Shown piece after piece: positions 27,772 through 37,418 of a DNA stretch of 64,000 nucleotides (positions are counted from its first letter, which is position 1; each line of letters begins with the position of its first letter). The notes beneath the pieces are model-generated. The model was not told the DNA's origin. It did not search any database and saw only the letters and a program-made list of their open reading frames with translations. The DNA is taken from NCBI RefSeq assembly GCF_000420405.1, contig NZ_ATUW01000005.1, positions 62,001-126,000 on the forward strand. Direction: 5' to 3'. The stretch comes from Winkia neuii subsp. neuii DSM 8576 (GTDB lineage: Bacteria > Actinomycetota > Actinomycetes > Actinomycetales > Actinomycetaceae). A program made the translations under genes and the position numbers.

Positions 27772-28955
27772 TACTTGGACTCCTTATTGTCTTTCATCAT
27801 GGTCAAGAAACGATCGAACAGGTGCTCTGCGTCGTGGGGGCCAGCAGCAGCTTCGGGGTGGTATTGCACCGAAAAAGCGGGAATATCTAGCGCCCGCAAT
27901 CCCTCGACAACTCCATCGTTCAGGCCCACGTGCGAAACCTCGACGCGACCGTAGCGCCCATTTTCGTAAGGAGCCACAGAGGTACCCTCGACTGGCGCAT
28001 CTACGGCGAAGCCGTGGTTGTGCGCAGTAATTTCGACCTTCCCGGTGGTACGATCCAGCACCGGCTGATTGACCCCGCGGTGACCGTAAACCAATTTATA
28101 GGTCCCGTATCCTAGCGCCCGGCCGAGGATCTGGTTGCCGAAACAGATTCCAAAAAATGGAATCTTCCGATCCAAGATAGCTCTCAGCAGCTCCACCTCG
28201 TGTTCACTAGTTGAGGGGTCACCCGGACCATTCGAGAAAAATACTCCATCTGGGTCAACTTCAAGTATGTCGGCAAGGCTGGCCGACTGAGGAAGAACAT
28301 GTACCTCAATTCCCCGAGCAGCCATCTGCTCCGGAGTGCGCGACTTAATACCAAGGTCAAGAGCTGCTACCTTTGCGAGTGGTTTCATTCCCTGGAACTT
28401 TCCGCTCGGCGCAACTACATAAGCCTTCTTAGTAGTAACCGCCCCAGCCAGAGCAGCACCGGCCATAGCGGGTTGGTCGCAGACTATAGAGACTAGATTT
28501 TGCAAGGCTGCATCCGTCAGGTTTTCGGCTCCTGCAGGCAGTGCCTCGCCCGAGAATATCCCCGCCCGCAACGCTCCCTTCTCGCGCAAATGCCGAGTGA
28601 GAGCACGCGTATCTACCTCGCAGATACCAACAATAGACTGTTTCTTGAGCTCGTCTTCCAAGTTGCCTTGGCTGCGCCAATTAGAAGAAATGCGCGAGGC
28701 CTCACGCACGGCGTAGCCAGCCACCCAGATCTGTCGGGACTCGTTGTCGGTCTGATTCACCCCGGTGTTTCCGATATGTGGGGCGGTCTGAATGACAATC
28801 TGACCGTAGTAGGACGGGTCAGTAAGTGTTTCCTGATAGCCGGTCATTCCGGTGGCAAATACAGCCTCTCCCAAGGCGCGCCCGGAAGCACCATAAGCCT
28901 TTCCCGGAAGATAGAAGCCGTCCTCGAAAACTATTATCGCGATGTCGCGAACCAT
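27771..28955 (-). CDS. carA: Carbamoyl-phosphate synthase small (glutaminase) subunit
   Basis: A 394-residue class I glutamine amidotransferase subunit delivering ammonia to CarB. The C-terminal amidotransferase domain carries the nucleophile in [16 protein letters not shown] and the His-Glu pair in VQYHPEA. The N-terminal half has [17 protein letters not shown] place the start at ATG 28955, which has GAGAGGAC upstream; a start at 28982 would add nine residues and nearly touch the pyrC stop. Confidence 0.96.
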   Translation of the reverse strand: MVRDIAIIVFEDGFYLPGKAYGASGRALGEAVFATGMTGYQETLTDPSYYGQIVIQTAPHIGNTGVNQTDNESRQIWVAGYAVREASRISSNWRSQGNLEDELKKQSIVGICEVDTRALTRHLREKGALRAGIFSGEALPAGAENLTDAALQNLVSIVCDQPAMAGAALAGAVTTKKAYVVAPSGKFQGMKPLAKVAALDLGIKSRTPEQMAARGIEVHVLPQSASLADILEVDPDGVFFSNGPGDPSTSEHEVELLRAILDRKIPFFGICFGNQILGRALGYGTYKLVYGHRGVNQPVLDRTTGKVEITAHNHGFAVDAPVEGTSVAPYENGRYGRVEVSHVGLNDGVVEGLRALDIPAFSVQYHPEAAAGPHDAEHLFDRFLTMMKDNKESK

Positions 28956-28984
28956 TTTTGTCCTCTCGGGTGAATAATCCACCG

Positions 28985-30286
28985 TTAGTTGAATTCGATC
29001 AGTTTTCCATCGCGAACTGTCATTTTGCCGCGATAAAACGTGTACATAACTTGGCCAGGCAATTGCCTGCCGGCGAACGGGGTGTTGGTAGACATAGATT
29101 TTTGCTTTGCAGGGTCTATAGTGCGCACGACGTTCGGATCTACCAGGGTGACGTTGGCGAAAGATCCCGCTACAAGATCTTGACCTTGCTCACTTACGCG
29201 ACCGATCCTTGCCGGGGCCTTGGAAAGAACCCGAGCGACATCAGCCCAACTGAGCCTGCCGGTATTTACCATTGTTTCAATTACCACGGGAAGCGCTGTC
29301 TCGAGTCCGGTCATCCCGAAAGCTCCGGACTGCCAGTCGCAGTCCTTATCTTCGATGGGGTGCGGAGCATGGTCCGTACCGACAATGTCTATGGTTCCGT
29401 CTTCCAAGCCAGCGCGCACTGCCTCAACATCGGCTGCGCTGCGTAGCGGCGGATTGACCTTAAAGGTTGGATCGTAGCTGCGTGCTTCCTCTTCAGTCAA
29501 AGAAAGGTGGTGAGGTGTAACCTCGGCAGTGACATTGACGCCGCGGTCTTTTGCCCAGCGCACTAACTCTACCGAACGAGCAGTAGAAAGATGACACACG
29601 TGGAGCCTAGACTGCGTTAGCTCCGCAAGCATAACGTCGCGGGCGATAATCGATTCCTCGGCAACACCGGGCCAGCCTTTGAGACCCAGTTCATCCGAAA
29701 GAGCAGATTCGTTCATCTGCGCGCCCTCGGTAAGTTCGGGATCTTGCGCATGCTGGGCAACTACCCCGTCGTAGGCACGCACGTATTCAAGAGCGTGACG
29801 CATCAAAAGACCGTCGTGTACGCACTTGCCATCGTCAGAAAAGACCCTAACCTTCGATTTGCAAGTAGCCATCGCCCCCAGGGCAGCCATATGCTTTCCG
29901 GCCAACCCCGCAGAAACTGCCCCCACCGGGCGCACCTGCAAATACCCTGCTGCGCGACCGAGCTCTTCAACCTGTTCAACTACCGGAGCATCGTCGGCAA
30001 CTGGGGTGGTATTAGCCATCGCATGCACGCAGGTGTAACCGCCCATCGCGCCGGCCTGGCTACCGGTGAGAACAGTTTCAAAATTCTCTTGCCCCGGCTC
30101 CCGCAAATGAGTATGCAGGTCAACCAAACCTGGCAGGGCAATAAGCCCCTTCCCGTCAATACGAATAGGCTCGCGCAGACTACCTTCTGCCCCCGCGCCC
30201 ACTGCCACAATCTTCTCGTCTCGAATGGCAATATCTGCTTTCCCGTTGCCCTCAATATTTGCGCCCTGAATTAGAATTTCACTCAT
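28985..30286 (-). CDS. pyrC: Dihydroorotase
   Basis: A 433-residue zinc amidohydrolase that cyclises carbamoyl aspartate to dihydroorotate. The metal site HTHLREPG (about 58-65) marks the type I group; further His ligands appear in AQHAQD and HVCHLSTA, and the final Asp in [10 protein letters not shown]. The pyrB stop lies two bases upstream, so this is the third gene of the pyr operon. Confidence 0.96.
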   Translation of the reverse strand: MSEILIQGANIEGNGKADIAIRDEKIVAVGAGAEGSLREPIRIDGKGLIALPGLVDLHTHLREPGQENFETVLTGSQAGAMGGYTCVHAMANTTPVADDAPVVEQVEELGRAAGYLQVRPVGAVSAGLAGKHMAALGAMATCKSKVRVFSDDGKCVHDGLLMRHALEYVRAYDGVVAQHAQDPELTEGAQMNESALSDELGLKGWPGVAEESIIARDVMLAELTQSRLHVCHLSTARSVELVRWAKDRGVNVTAEVTPHHLSLTEEEARSYDPTFKVNPPLRSAADVEAVRAGLEDGTIDIVGTDHAPHPIEDKDCDWQSGAFGMTGLETALPVVIETMVNTGRLSWADVARVLSKAPARIGRVSEQGQDLVAGSFANVTLVDPNVVRTIDPAKQKSMSTNTPFAGRQLPGQVMYTFYRGKMTVRDGKLIEFN

Positions 30287-30288
30287 TT

Positions 30289-31248
30289 TTACTTTTCCTT
30301 AGCTAGCAGCAAATAAAGGGCTGCCATCCGAACCGAAACACCGTTGGCTACCTGTTCGACAATTACAGACTTGTCCGAATCTGCCGCTTCCGCACAGATC
30401 TCGAGACCACGATTCATGGGGCCTGGATGCATCACTACGGTCCGCTCCGCCAAGCGTTCAAAGCGTTCCCGATTCAATGAGTACAAACGCCTATACTCTT
30501 CCGGAGACGGGAAATACCCCCCACCAGCAGCAGACATTCGCTCGCGTTGGATCCGGAGCATCATTACCGCATCAGGGTCAGTACCTAGAGCCTCGTCAAA
30601 ATCATAGGTAACCTCGCAGGGCCAGGTTTCCACTCCAAAAGGAACTAACGTGGGCGGCGCGACCAGCGTCACCTTGGCTCCAAGCAAGGTGAGCAGATCG
30701 ACATCTGAACGCGCAACCCTAGAATGCTGGATGTCGCCAACGATCACGACGTGAGCGCCCTCGATATCCGCACCTGCCGGAGCGGGAGCCCCTGCGCACC
30801 GGTAGTGCCTGCGCAAGGTCATGGCATCGAGCAGCGCCTGAGTGGGATGCTGGTGGGTGCCATCGCCGGCATTTAAGACCGGTAGCCCAATCCAACCAGC
30901 GTGGGCCAGCCTATGGGCGGCTCCGGAATGGTTGTGCCGTACAACAATGGCGTCAGCTCCCATAGCCGACAAAGTTAATGCTGTGTCCTTTAGTGATTCT
31001 CCTTTTGAGACCGAAGAACCCTTAGCCGAAAAATTTATCACGTCAGCCGACAGTCGCTTTTCCGCGGCCTCGAAAGACTGGCGCGTTCTAGTGGAATCTT
31101 CAAAGAAGAGGTTTACAACTGTTTTTCCGCGCAAGGTAGGCAACTTCTTTACCGCTCGGGACTGGGTTGCAGCCATAGTTTCGGCGGTATCGAGAATCTC
31201 GATGGCCTCTTCGCGCGACAGATCTTTTATAGAAATTAAATGGTCCAT
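30289..31248 (-). CDS. pyrB: Aspartate carbamoyltransferase catalytic subunit
   Basis: A 319-residue enzyme catalysing the committed step of pyrimidine synthesis. The carbamoyl-phosphate site [13 protein letters not shown] (about 49-61) and [11 protein letters not shown] (about 132-142) are intact, and [10 protein letters not shown] is near the end. No regulatory pyrI gene is present, so control is expected through PyrR. It begins directly after the pyrR stop, with no gap. Confidence 0.96.
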   Translation of the reverse strand: MDHLISIKDLSREEAIEILDTAETMAATQSRAVKKLPTLRGKTVVNLFFEDSTRTRQSFEAAEKRLSADVINFSAKGSSVSKGESLKDTALTLSAMGADAIVVRHNHSGAAHRLAHAGWIGLPVLNAGDGTHQHPTQALLDAMTLRRHYRCAGAPAPAGADIEGAHVVIVGDIQHSRVARSDVDLLTLLGAKVTLVAPPTLVPFGVETWPCEVTYDFDEALGTDPDAVMMLRIQRERMSAAGGGYFPSPEEYRRLYSLNRERFERLAERTVVMHPGPMNRGLEICAEAADSDKSVIVEQVANGVSVRMAALYLLLAKEK

Positions 31249-31797
31249 TTACTTGTCCTTCTCGATCAAAACTGCATCTTCGCCATCTACTTCGCGGGTA
31301 AGAACCACGATAGATTCCTCTTTAGAAGAAGGCAGGTTCTTACCAACGTAGTCAGCTCGAATCGGAAGTTCTCGGTGGCCTCGATCAACCAAAACCGCAA
31401 GGCGCACCACGGCCGGCCTACCGATGTCAACGAGTGCGTCAAGGGCAGCTCGAATTGTGCGCCCCGAATAGAGGACATCATCAACTAAAACCACAGTCTT
31501 ACTATCTAGCCCCCCCGCGGGGATAGACGTGGGATGAGGATTCCGAACCGGGTTTCTGGACAGGTCATCCCTATACATCGTGGTGTCTATAATGCCGAGC
31601 GAAACATTGGCCTGCTCGTGCTTCAGAACTTCATAAATGCGTTTTGCGAGGGGAACCCCCCCAGTGGGGATGCCCAGCAGAACAATTTCAGAGGCATCTT
31701 GATTGCGCTCCAAAATCTCGTAGGAAATGCGTTTCAACGAACGCGAAATGTCGTCGGGCGACAGGACTTTTTTAGCCCCCAGGGTAGCGTGAGCCAC
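31249..31797 (-). CDS. pyrR: PyrR: pyr operon regulator and uracil phosphoribosyltransferase
   Basis: A 182-residue protein of the phosphoribosyltransferase fold. The PRPP motif TVVLVDDVLYSGRTIRAAL is at about 94-112. PyrR binds a structured leader RNA when UMP is abundant and, in actinobacteria studied, represses translation. The start is GTG 31797 with AAGGAGG five bases upstream, and that site is part of a PyrR-binding-type RNA element. The gene opens the operon pyrR-pyrB-pyrC-carA-carB-pyrF. Confidence 0.95.
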   Translation of the reverse strand: MAHATLGAKKVLSPDDISRSLKRISYEILERNQDASEIVLLGIPTGGVPLAKRIYEVLKHEQANVSLGIIDTTMYRDDLSRNPVRNPHPTSIPAGGLDSKTVVLVDDVLYSGRTIRAALDALVDIGRPAVVRLAVLVDRGHRELPIRADYVGKNLPSSKEESIVVLTREVDGEDAVLIEKDK

Positions 31798-31802
31798 ACC
31801 CG

Positions 31803-31836
31803 CCTCCTTCTCCGCCTCACAGGACGGTCATTAAAG
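31803..31836 (-). promoter_or_regulatory. PyrR-binding-type leader RNA overlapping the pyrR ribosome binding site
   Basis: The transcript reads UUUAAUGACC then GUCCUGUGAGGC then GGAGAAGGAGG just before the GTG start. GUCC-N-GUGAGG-Y matches the conserved loop bound by PyrR, and flanking bases can pair (GACCGUCC with GGC/GGAG segments). Because the Shine-Dalgarno sequence is inside the element and no antiterminator/terminator pair follows, regulation by translational repression is the likely mechanism. Confidence 0.75.
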
Positions 31837-31852
31837 GGTTTGGACGTCTCAA

Positions 31853-31881
31853 ATCATATCGCTGCGGCGCCTCACTGTCAC
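31853..31881 (-). promoter_or_regulatory. Promoter of the pyr operon
   Basis: On the minus strand GTGACA (31876-31881) and TATGAT (31853-31858) are 17 bases apart, each 5 of 6 to consensus. Transcription would begin near 31846, giving a leader of about 50 bases that contains the PyrR element. Confidence 0.72.
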
Positions 31882-31921
31882 GAATGAAAGGGCGCAGCTA
31901 CGGTGAAAAATGCTACAGAAA

Positions 31922-31946
31922 AAGTTTGGGCCACCCGAAGGTGGCC
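31922..31946 (-). terminator. Terminator of the aro-efp-nusB unit
   Basis: The transcript forms GGCCACC-UUCG-GGUGGCC, a 7-bp stem with the very stable UUCG loop, followed by CAAACUUUUUC. It starts 8 bases after the nusB stop and separates that unit from the pyr operon promoter. Confidence 0.9.
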
Positions 31947-31953
31947 TCGCAAA

Positions 31954-32871
31954 CTATTCTTCCTCCTGATCGGCAATATAATCGCCGGCAGCGAGATTAG
32001 CCAGAGCCTGAGCAACTAGCTCTTGCTGGTCTTCGGAGCGAACAGAGGATGACGGCTCCGAAGCGTCAAGTTTGTTAGCCGAGGCTTGCTCCTGACCGGA
32101 CTGGGCATCCGGCTGGTTAGACGGGCAGCCTTCAGAAGTCGGCTCGGGTCCCGCCTGAGAAGGAGCATCCAAAGATGCGGTAGGCGAAGCAAGGGAGGCA
32201 TCGGCATTCGCACTAGCAGGTTCATTACCTGCAGTGGCATTTTGCTCGTAGCTGCCACCAGGTGAATCAGCGCGATCTTGCCCTAGGTCCTGCTCGCCCT
32301 CGCCAGAAGGATTCGCGTCCTGCGAATCGACCAGCACACTTCCAGCGGGCAACTTAGCTAAGTCAGGGAGATCTATGCCCTCCCCGAAATCTTCAGGAAC
32401 CGTGGTTGAGCCAAAAACGGCGGAACGAGCTTTGGCAACCTTATTGATGCGATCCAAAATCGCATTGACAAATGCAGGCGTCTTCTCGGAAGCAATGACT
32501 TCAGCTATGTTCATTGCCTCCTTGATAGCGATAGGCCCGTCGATCTCGGGATTAAACAAGATCTCCCAAGCCCCCACGCGCAAGATCGCCAAATCTACCC
32601 CAGGCATGCGATCAATGGTCCAGTTGGTCGCATTAGCGGCAATCGCCTCGTCGATTTCGCTCACGTGCTCTGCTACTCCCACGACAATTTCGTAGGCGTA
32701 GGGTGGGATTCCGGTCTGCGCGGTAGAAACTACCTGTCTCGCCCTGGCCAAATCCTTGATGCGATCGGGAGTCGAACCAAAGCCGCGCTGGTCGGCCTCG
32801 AACAGAGTATCGACTGCCCTACTTCTGGCGCGAGTGCGCCCCGTGAACTTCCTAGATTTCTTCTTTGACAT
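31954..32871 (-). CDS. nusB: Transcription antitermination protein NusB with a long acidic tail
   Basis: A 305-residue protein. Residues about 1-148 are a normal NusB domain (helical, with RSRAVDTLFEADQR at the start and PIAIKEAMNIAEVIASEKTP in the RNA/NusE-binding half), the partner of NusE/S10 in ribosomal RNA antitermination. Residues about 150-305 are a tail rich in Ser, Ala, Pro, Gln, Asp and Glu without aromatic clusters, predicted to be disordered. NusB is usually 130-190 residues, so this is nearly double. The reading frame is continuous to the TAG at 31954. Two bases separate it from efp. Confidence 0.92.
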   Translation of the reverse strand: MSKKKSRKFTGRTRARSRAVDTLFEADQRGFGSTPDRIKDLARARQVVSTAQTGIPPYAYEIVVGVAEHVSEIDEAIAANATNWTIDRMPGVDLAILRVGAWEILFNPEIDGPIAIKEAMNIAEVIASEKTPAFVNAILDRINKVAKARSAVFGSTTVPEDFGEGIDLPDLAKLPAGSVLVDSQDANPSGEGEQDLGQDRADSPGGSYEQNATAGNEPASANADASLASPTASLDAPSQAGPEPTSEGCPSNQPDAQSGQEQASANKLDASEPSSSVRSEDQQELVAQALANLAAGDYIADQEEE

Positions 32872-32873
32872 TA

Positions 32874-33437
32874 TTAATCGGTCACGCGCGAGATGTATTC
32901 GCCGGTACGAGTGTCCACCTTAACCTTGGTGCCCTGCTCCAAGAATAGCGGAACCTGGATTTCGGCGCCGGTCTCGACAGTGGCAGGCTTTGTGCCAGCG
33001 TTGGACCGATCGCCCTGCAAACCCGGCTCGGTGTAGGTGATCTCGAGGGTTACCTGAGGGGGCAAGTCGATGAACAACACGTTGCCCTCGTTGAAGGAAA
33101 CAATGACTTTTTGCCCTTCGAGCATGTACTTCTTTGCGTCGCCCACAATGTCAGCGGGGATCTCGACCTGCTCGTAATTGTCGTCGTCCATGAAGACATA
33201 GAATTCCCCGTCGTTGTACAGGTAGGACATGTCGCGGCGGTCGACGGTAGCGGTTTCGACTTTGACGCCGGCATTGAAAGTCTTGTCCACGGTCTTTCCG
33301 GATAGAACATTCTTGATCTTGGTACGCACGAAGGCCGGGCCTTTGCCGGGCTTGACATGCTGGAATTCGACTACCTGCCACAGCTGGTTGTCGATCTTCA
33401 GCACCATGCCATTCTTTAGGTCGTTCGTAGTTGCCAT
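32874..33437 (-). CDS. efp: Elongation factor P
   Basis: A 187-residue, three-domain translation factor that relieves ribosome stalling at proline runs. The tip of domain I reads [14 protein letters not shown]; whether its lysine is modified cannot be told, since no epmA/epmB genes are in the window. [15 protein letters not shown] and the C-terminal GEYISRV are typical. It lies between aroK-like and nusB genes, as in most actinobacteria. Confidence 0.96.
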   Translation of the reverse strand: MATTNDLKNGMVLKIDNQLWQVVEFQHVKPGKGPAFVRTKIKNVLSGKTVDKTFNAGVKVETATVDRRDMSYLYNDGEFYVFMDDDNYEQVEIPADIVGDAKKYMLEGQKVIVSFNEGNVLFIDLPPQVTLEITYTEPGLQGDRSNAGTKPATVETGAEIQVPLFLEQGTKVKVDTRTGEYISRVTD

Positions 33438-33505
33438 TAGTATGTCCTTTCCAAATTTTTCATTCCGGCCTTAAACACTACCTGTTCTAGGGCGAAAACC
33501 GTTAT

Positions 33506-33988
33506 TTAAAGGCACAACTTTCGGATTATCACATCTGCAGCCTGTTCGGGTGTGGTCTGCGTAGTATCGATCTCGACCTCTGCAAGAGGGCGCAGCTCGC
33601 CCTCGCGAGCGGCCTTCAGAGCGCCAAATGTAGCATTGGGCGTGCCTAGTGCAATGGATCTAGGCGCATTTAGCCCATTTCGCACAGCCAAAGCATGGGT
33701 TTTGGCGTTTAGCAGCACAACCCGGAAAGACTTGATGCGAGCTTGCTGATGCACTACGGAGCCCGAAGGCAACCCCACAATTCCCCACGCCTCAGACAGA
33801 GCTTTATCGGCCAGTTTGTTCTCAAGCTTGCGGTAGGCGGCCTCCCCTTCGTTCAAAAGTATGTCTGTGCCACCGGCAGCAGCCAGGTTTTGTCCGACAT
33901 CTATAAAAGTGAGCCCCACCTTAGCGGAAAGCGAAGCTCCCACGGTGGTTATTCCGGCTCCAGGAAGGCCTGTCAACACCAAGCTCAC
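33506..33988 (-). CDS. Degenerate shikimate-kinase-like protein
   Basis: A 160-residue protein that aligns with the kinase half of the neighbouring AroK-AroB fusion but has lost key residues. Walker A reads GLPGAGITT (Ile at position 13 where the catalytic Lys is expected), the second Asp of the DxD pair is Gly32, the GGG loop is GLPSGS, and the lid arginine motif (GRPLL) is missing. Only GEAAYRKLE, with the shikimate-contact Arg, is kept. The ATG overlaps the upstream aroK-aroB stop by four bases. It is probably enzymatically inactive; a binding or regulatory role is conceivable. The frame is intact, so it is not an obvious pseudogene. Confidence 0.8.
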   Translation of the reverse strand: MSLVLTGLPGAGITTVGASLSAKVGLTFIDVGQNLAAAGGTDILLNEGEAAYRKLENKLADKALSEAWGIVGLPSGSVVHQQARIKSFRVVLLNAKTHALAVRNGLNAPRSIALGTPNATFGALKAAREGELRPLAEVEIDTTQTTPEQAADVIIRKLCL

Positions 33989-35538
33989 TTTGCTACCTTC
34001 CTAAACGCGTATTCGAGTACAGCTATATCTTCGATCGGAACCGTAACAGGTTGAGCCAAATCCCGCAGCAGAACCATCCGAATTTTGCCATTGCGAACCT
34101 TTTTGTCCGCCCTCATTGCGTCAAGTAGCGTCGCAAAGTCCCCGCCTCGATAGCTGGTTGGTAGACCAGCCGCCGCGAGCACCTTTCGATGGCGCTCCAG
34201 TAGATCTGTATCAATCATTTCTAGCTTGTGAGCCACGTGAGCGGCGAACATCATGCCTACCGAGACCGCGTTGCCGTGGCGGAAGCGGTAACGCTCCACT
34301 TTTTCGATTGCATGGGCAAAAGTATGTCCATAGTTGAGGATTTCGCGAAGTCCGCCTTCGCGCAAATCCTTGCCTACCACGTCGGCTTTGACCCGAATTG
34401 CTCGAGAAATTATCTCGGGAAGATTCTGGCTCGTGGGGCAAATATGTTCCTCATCCAGTAGCTCAAGAATACGGGGATCTGCTATAAATCCGCATTTGAC
34501 CACTTCCCCTAAGCCCTCGACAAAGTCTTGCGGGGGCAATGTCTGCAGATAATCAAGGTCGCACACTACAGCGCGCGGGGTCCAGAATGCCCCCACCATA
34601 TTTTTTCCGGAAGAAGTATTTATGCCAGTTTTGCCACCGACCGCAGCGTCAACCATCCCTAGTAGCGAGGTCGAAATCGCAATGTGATCGACTCCCCGCA
34701 TCCACGTTGCTGCTACGAACCCCGACAGGTCGGTCGTTGCTCCTCCCCCCAGGCCCACAACTGTGTCCTTCCGACCGAAGCGCTCCAGCCCTAGGGTGTC
34801 CCAACAGTTACTCAAACATTCAACGGTTTTTTGTGCTTCAGCATTTGGCGCAATGAATCCCTTCACAAAGATCCCGTGAGCTTCCAGAGCGCTGGCTAAG
34901 GGCAGGTAATGGCACTTTAAATCCTGCGGCGCAATTAGGAAGGCCTTCGAGTTGCCTGCTGCGAGCAATAGCAGGAGCTTTTGCTTTGCAATTGCCCTGC
35001 CGATGCGGACTGCATATGGGGTAGGACCATCCACCGCTATGAGCTCATGTTGGCAGCTCATCACCTCCTCTGCTACGGAAGCTATGCTTCGCCCATCTGT
35101 TTCTACCTGGGCAGTGGCAAGTTCAGAGAAGGTCTTCGTGCGCTGCGCGTATAGGTGCTGGAGCGCTTCCAACGGATCTTTCGCGAGCAGGGGACGTCCG
35201 TTCGCCCCTGCTACACGTTTCGCCGAGGTTCTTGGGGTTGCTTTGAGGTAGACGGTTTCATGGCCTCGAACCAGCCCCACCGAGGCCGGGTAGCTAAGCG
35301 CTCCACCGCCGAGAGCGATCAGGTCGTAGCCTTTTTCCAGGCTCCGGTGAATGGCCTCTAACTCCCATTGCCGAAACGCCGCCTCCCCCTCGTGGGCGAA
35401 AATATCTGGGATAGTTTTGCCCGCAATCTGGGTAACTAAATCGTCCGTATCTACACTGGTGAGCCCATATTTATCGGAAAGATAGGCGGCAACGGAGGTT
35501 TTGCCTGCCCCCGGCATACCGGCTAAGAAAACACTCAT
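33985..35538 (-). CDS. aroKB: Fused shikimate kinase / 3-dehydroquinate synthase
   Basis: A 517-residue bifunctional protein. Residues 1-160 are a shikimate kinase with GMPGAGKTS (K13), DTDD (30-33), GEAAFRQWE (R56), ALGGGAL and NGRPLL (R115). Residues about 165-517 are 3-dehydroquinate synthase with [32 protein letters not shown] and the metal-binding [11 protein letters not shown]. The two enzymes act at different steps of chorismate synthesis; separate neighbouring genes are the usual actinobacterial form. The ATG overlaps the aroC stop by four bases. Confidence 0.93.
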   Translation of the reverse strand: MSVFLAGMPGAGKTSVAAYLSDKYGLTSVDTDDLVTQIAGKTIPDIFAHEGEAAFRQWELEAIHRSLEKGYDLIALGGGALSYPASVGLVRGHETVYLKATPRTSAKRVAGANGRPLLAKDPLEALQHLYAQRTKTFSELATAQVETDGRSIASVAEEVMSCQHELIAVDGPTPYAVRIGRAIAKQKLLLLLAAGNSKAFLIAPQDLKCHYLPLASALEAHGIFVKGFIAPNAEAQKTVECLSNCWDTLGLERFGRKDTVVGLGGGATTDLSGFVAATWMRGVDHIAISTSLLGMVDAAVGGKTGINTSSGKNMVGAFWTPRAVVCDLDYLQTLPPQDFVEGLGEVVKCGFIADPRILELLDEEHICPTSQNLPEIISRAIRVKADVVGKDLREGGLREILNYGHTFAHAIEKVERYRFRHGNAVSVGMMFAAHVAHKLEMIDTDLLERHRKVLAAAGLPTSYRGGDFATLLDAMRADKKVRNGKIRMVLLRDLAQPVTVPIEDIAVLEYAFRKVAK

Positions 35539-36752
35539 GCCAGCCCCCTAGAGCGCAAAGTAGCCACGTAGGCAGCTACGGAGTCTTGCACTTGTTTCAA
35601 CGAAAAACCACCGGTGTGTTCGAGGAGGACTTGCAGGAGTGTAAGTGCCACCATTGCCTCCGCTATTACCGCGGCAGGTGCCACTGCGCAAACGTCCGAG
35701 CGCTGATGAATTGCGGTGGCGGCCTTTCCGGTTTTTATGTCTACTGTACGCAGCGCTCGCGGCACAGTAGAGATCGGTTTCAGTGCTGCGCGCAAACGCA
35801 AATCTTCTCCGTCCGACATGCCTCCTTCAATGCCTCCCGCACGATTGGAGGTGCGGGTCGGGTGGCCGGACTCTAGAACTATTTCGTCGTGTGCTCGCGA
35901 TCCTAGCCTGTCGGCGGTAGAAAAGCCGTCGCCGACTTCGACCCCCTTTATAGCTTGGATAGACATCAAAGCTTCGGCTAGACGGGCATCTAGGCGCCGT
36001 CTAGCTTGCACGTGGGTGCCGGCCAAGCCTAGTGGAACCCCTTGGACGATAACTTCTACGACTCCCCCCAAAGTATCCCCCGATTTTTTGGCAGCGTCTA
36101 TGGCCGCAACCATTTTCTTTGAAGACTTAGCGTCAAAACAGCGCACCGGGTCTGCATCTAAAGCTGGAGTATCTGCAAAAGTTGGAACGGGCGCGCCCTC
36201 GGGCACGTGTTCCCCTCCAAGAGCTACAGTATGCGAAACGGTGTGCACCCCGTAAGCCTGCTCTAGTACCTTTTGTGCGACAGCTCCGAGCGCCACTCGC
36301 ATTGCCGTTTCTCTGGCGGAAGCGCGTTCCAAAACTGGGCGAGCGTCATCCAGATCGTAGGCTGCCATCCCAGCCAGGTCTGCGTGCCCGGGGCGAGGTC
36401 GGGTTAGCGGCTTGTTGCGCGCCACTTCCCTCGCGTCCCCCTTTCCAGCGTCAATTTGTAGAGCTTCGGCAGAAACAGGATCGGGGTTCATCACGATCTG
36501 CCACTTAGGCCACTCAGAATTCTCGATCAAGATAGCCACGGGGGCTCCGGTTGTGTGTCCATGCCGTACCCCGCCTAGAAAACGTACGCGGTCCGCTTCC
36601 CATTTTTGCCGCGCTCCCCGCCCGTATCCGAGCCTACGCCGAGCAAGTGCGTCCTCTAAGTCCGAGGTTTGAACCTCAACCCCTGCGGGGATGCCGTCGA
36701 CGATCCCAACTAGAGCCTCACCATGGGATTCTCCTGCAGTTAGCCAAATCAT
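35535..36752 (-). CDS. aroC: Chorismate synthase
   Basis: A 405-residue FMN-dependent enzyme producing chorismate from EPSP. Visible signatures: [20 protein letters not shown] at the start, [23 protein letters not shown], the [15 protein letters not shown] segment, and [15 protein letters not shown] near the end. Full length. It lies after the prepilin peptidase gene, with a gap of 51 bases in which I see no promoter or terminator. Confidence 0.96.
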   Translation of the reverse strand: MIWLTAGESHGEALVGIVDGIPAGVEVQTSDLEDALARRRLGYGRGARQKWEADRVRFLGGVRHGHTTGAPVAILIENSEWPKWQIVMNPDPVSAEALQIDAGKGDAREVARNKPLTRPRPGHADLAGMAAYDLDDARPVLERASARETAMRVALGAVAQKVLEQAYGVHTVSHTVALGGEHVPEGAPVPTFADTPALDADPVRCFDAKSSKKMVAAIDAAKKSGDTLGGVVEVIVQGVPLGLAGTHVQARRRLDARLAEALMSIQAIKGVEVGDGFSTADRLGSRAHDEIVLESGHPTRTSNRAGGIEGGMSDGEDLRLRAALKPISTVPRALRTVDIKTGKAATAIHQRSDVCAVAPAAVIAEAMVALTLLQVLLEHTGGFSLKQVQDSVAAYVATLRSRGLA

Positions 36753-36803
36753 GACACCGATTTTTCCACAAGTTGTCCTCTTAGGGCAGCCTCGTTCCGC
36801 CTG

Positions 36804-37418
36804 CTAAAAAAGTAGCGGAGCTAGGTAACCTCCCAAAATTAGGTAGGGACCGAGGGCTATGTGGGTCATAGCGTTCCTGGTGCGTGCAATTGCCACCAAA
36901 GCGGCTCCACCGGCAATAAGTAACGCCACAGCAATTGCCCAGGCAGGGGCCTCGGTAGCTATGGCCGCACTGGGCGCCAGGGCAATTGGCGCGAGCCGCA
37001 CATCCCCAAACCCAATCTTGGCAACTCCAGCGAGGGCGGCAAAACCAAGAAATATTACTACTGCCCAAACAAGAGTCGGTATGATCCGCTGGCGAAAGTT
37101 AGCAGCCAAAGTGGCAATAGCCACAAGCCCACCTCCATAAACCCAAAGTCTAGGCAACCGGTGACAGGCAAAATCACAAAGAAGTGGAACCGCCAGATAA
37201 CCAGCGAGAGCGCAAAGCACCCAGCGCGCGGCACAGCAGGCTCCAAGACCAGTCAAAATTAAACTGAGAAATGCATACACCTTAGGCTGATTCCAAGAAG
37301 GTGCACCTTGGCCTACTGAGGCGCAGTATTTAGCACAAACCTTCGAACCATAAACTGTGGCTAATGCTATTCCCACAGCCCAAAGCGCCACACTAAGCGC
37401 GGGCCCTATCCATTGCAT
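36804..37418 (-). CDS. A24-family prepilin peptidase-like membrane protease
   Basis: A 204-residue membrane protein with about six hydrophobic segments. The two catalytic aspartates of the A24 family are visible in LCDFACHRLPRLWVY and GFGDVRLAP. The N-terminal cysteine-rich methylation domain of full-length PilD is absent, as in short actinobacterial forms. Substrates would be type IV prepilins or Flp/Tad pilins, none of which are in this window. ATG 37418 overlaps the 3' end of aroE by 26 bases; an earlier in-frame ATG at 37451 is possible. Confidence 0.82.
   Translation of the reverse strand: MQWIGPALSVALWAVGIALATVYGSKVCAKYCASVGQGAPSWNQPKVYAFLSLILTGLGACCAARWVLCALAGYLAVPLLCDFACHRLPRLWVYGGGLVAIATLAANFRQRIIPTLVWAVVIFLGFAALAGVAKIGFGDVRLAPIALAPSAAIATEAPAWAIAVALLIAGGAALVAIARTRNAMTHIALGPYLILGGYLAPLLF

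Noticed and set aside
35716-36255. 179-codon plus-strand frame within aroC
   Set aside because: Mirror of the chorismate synthase gene; composition reflects the complementary codons.
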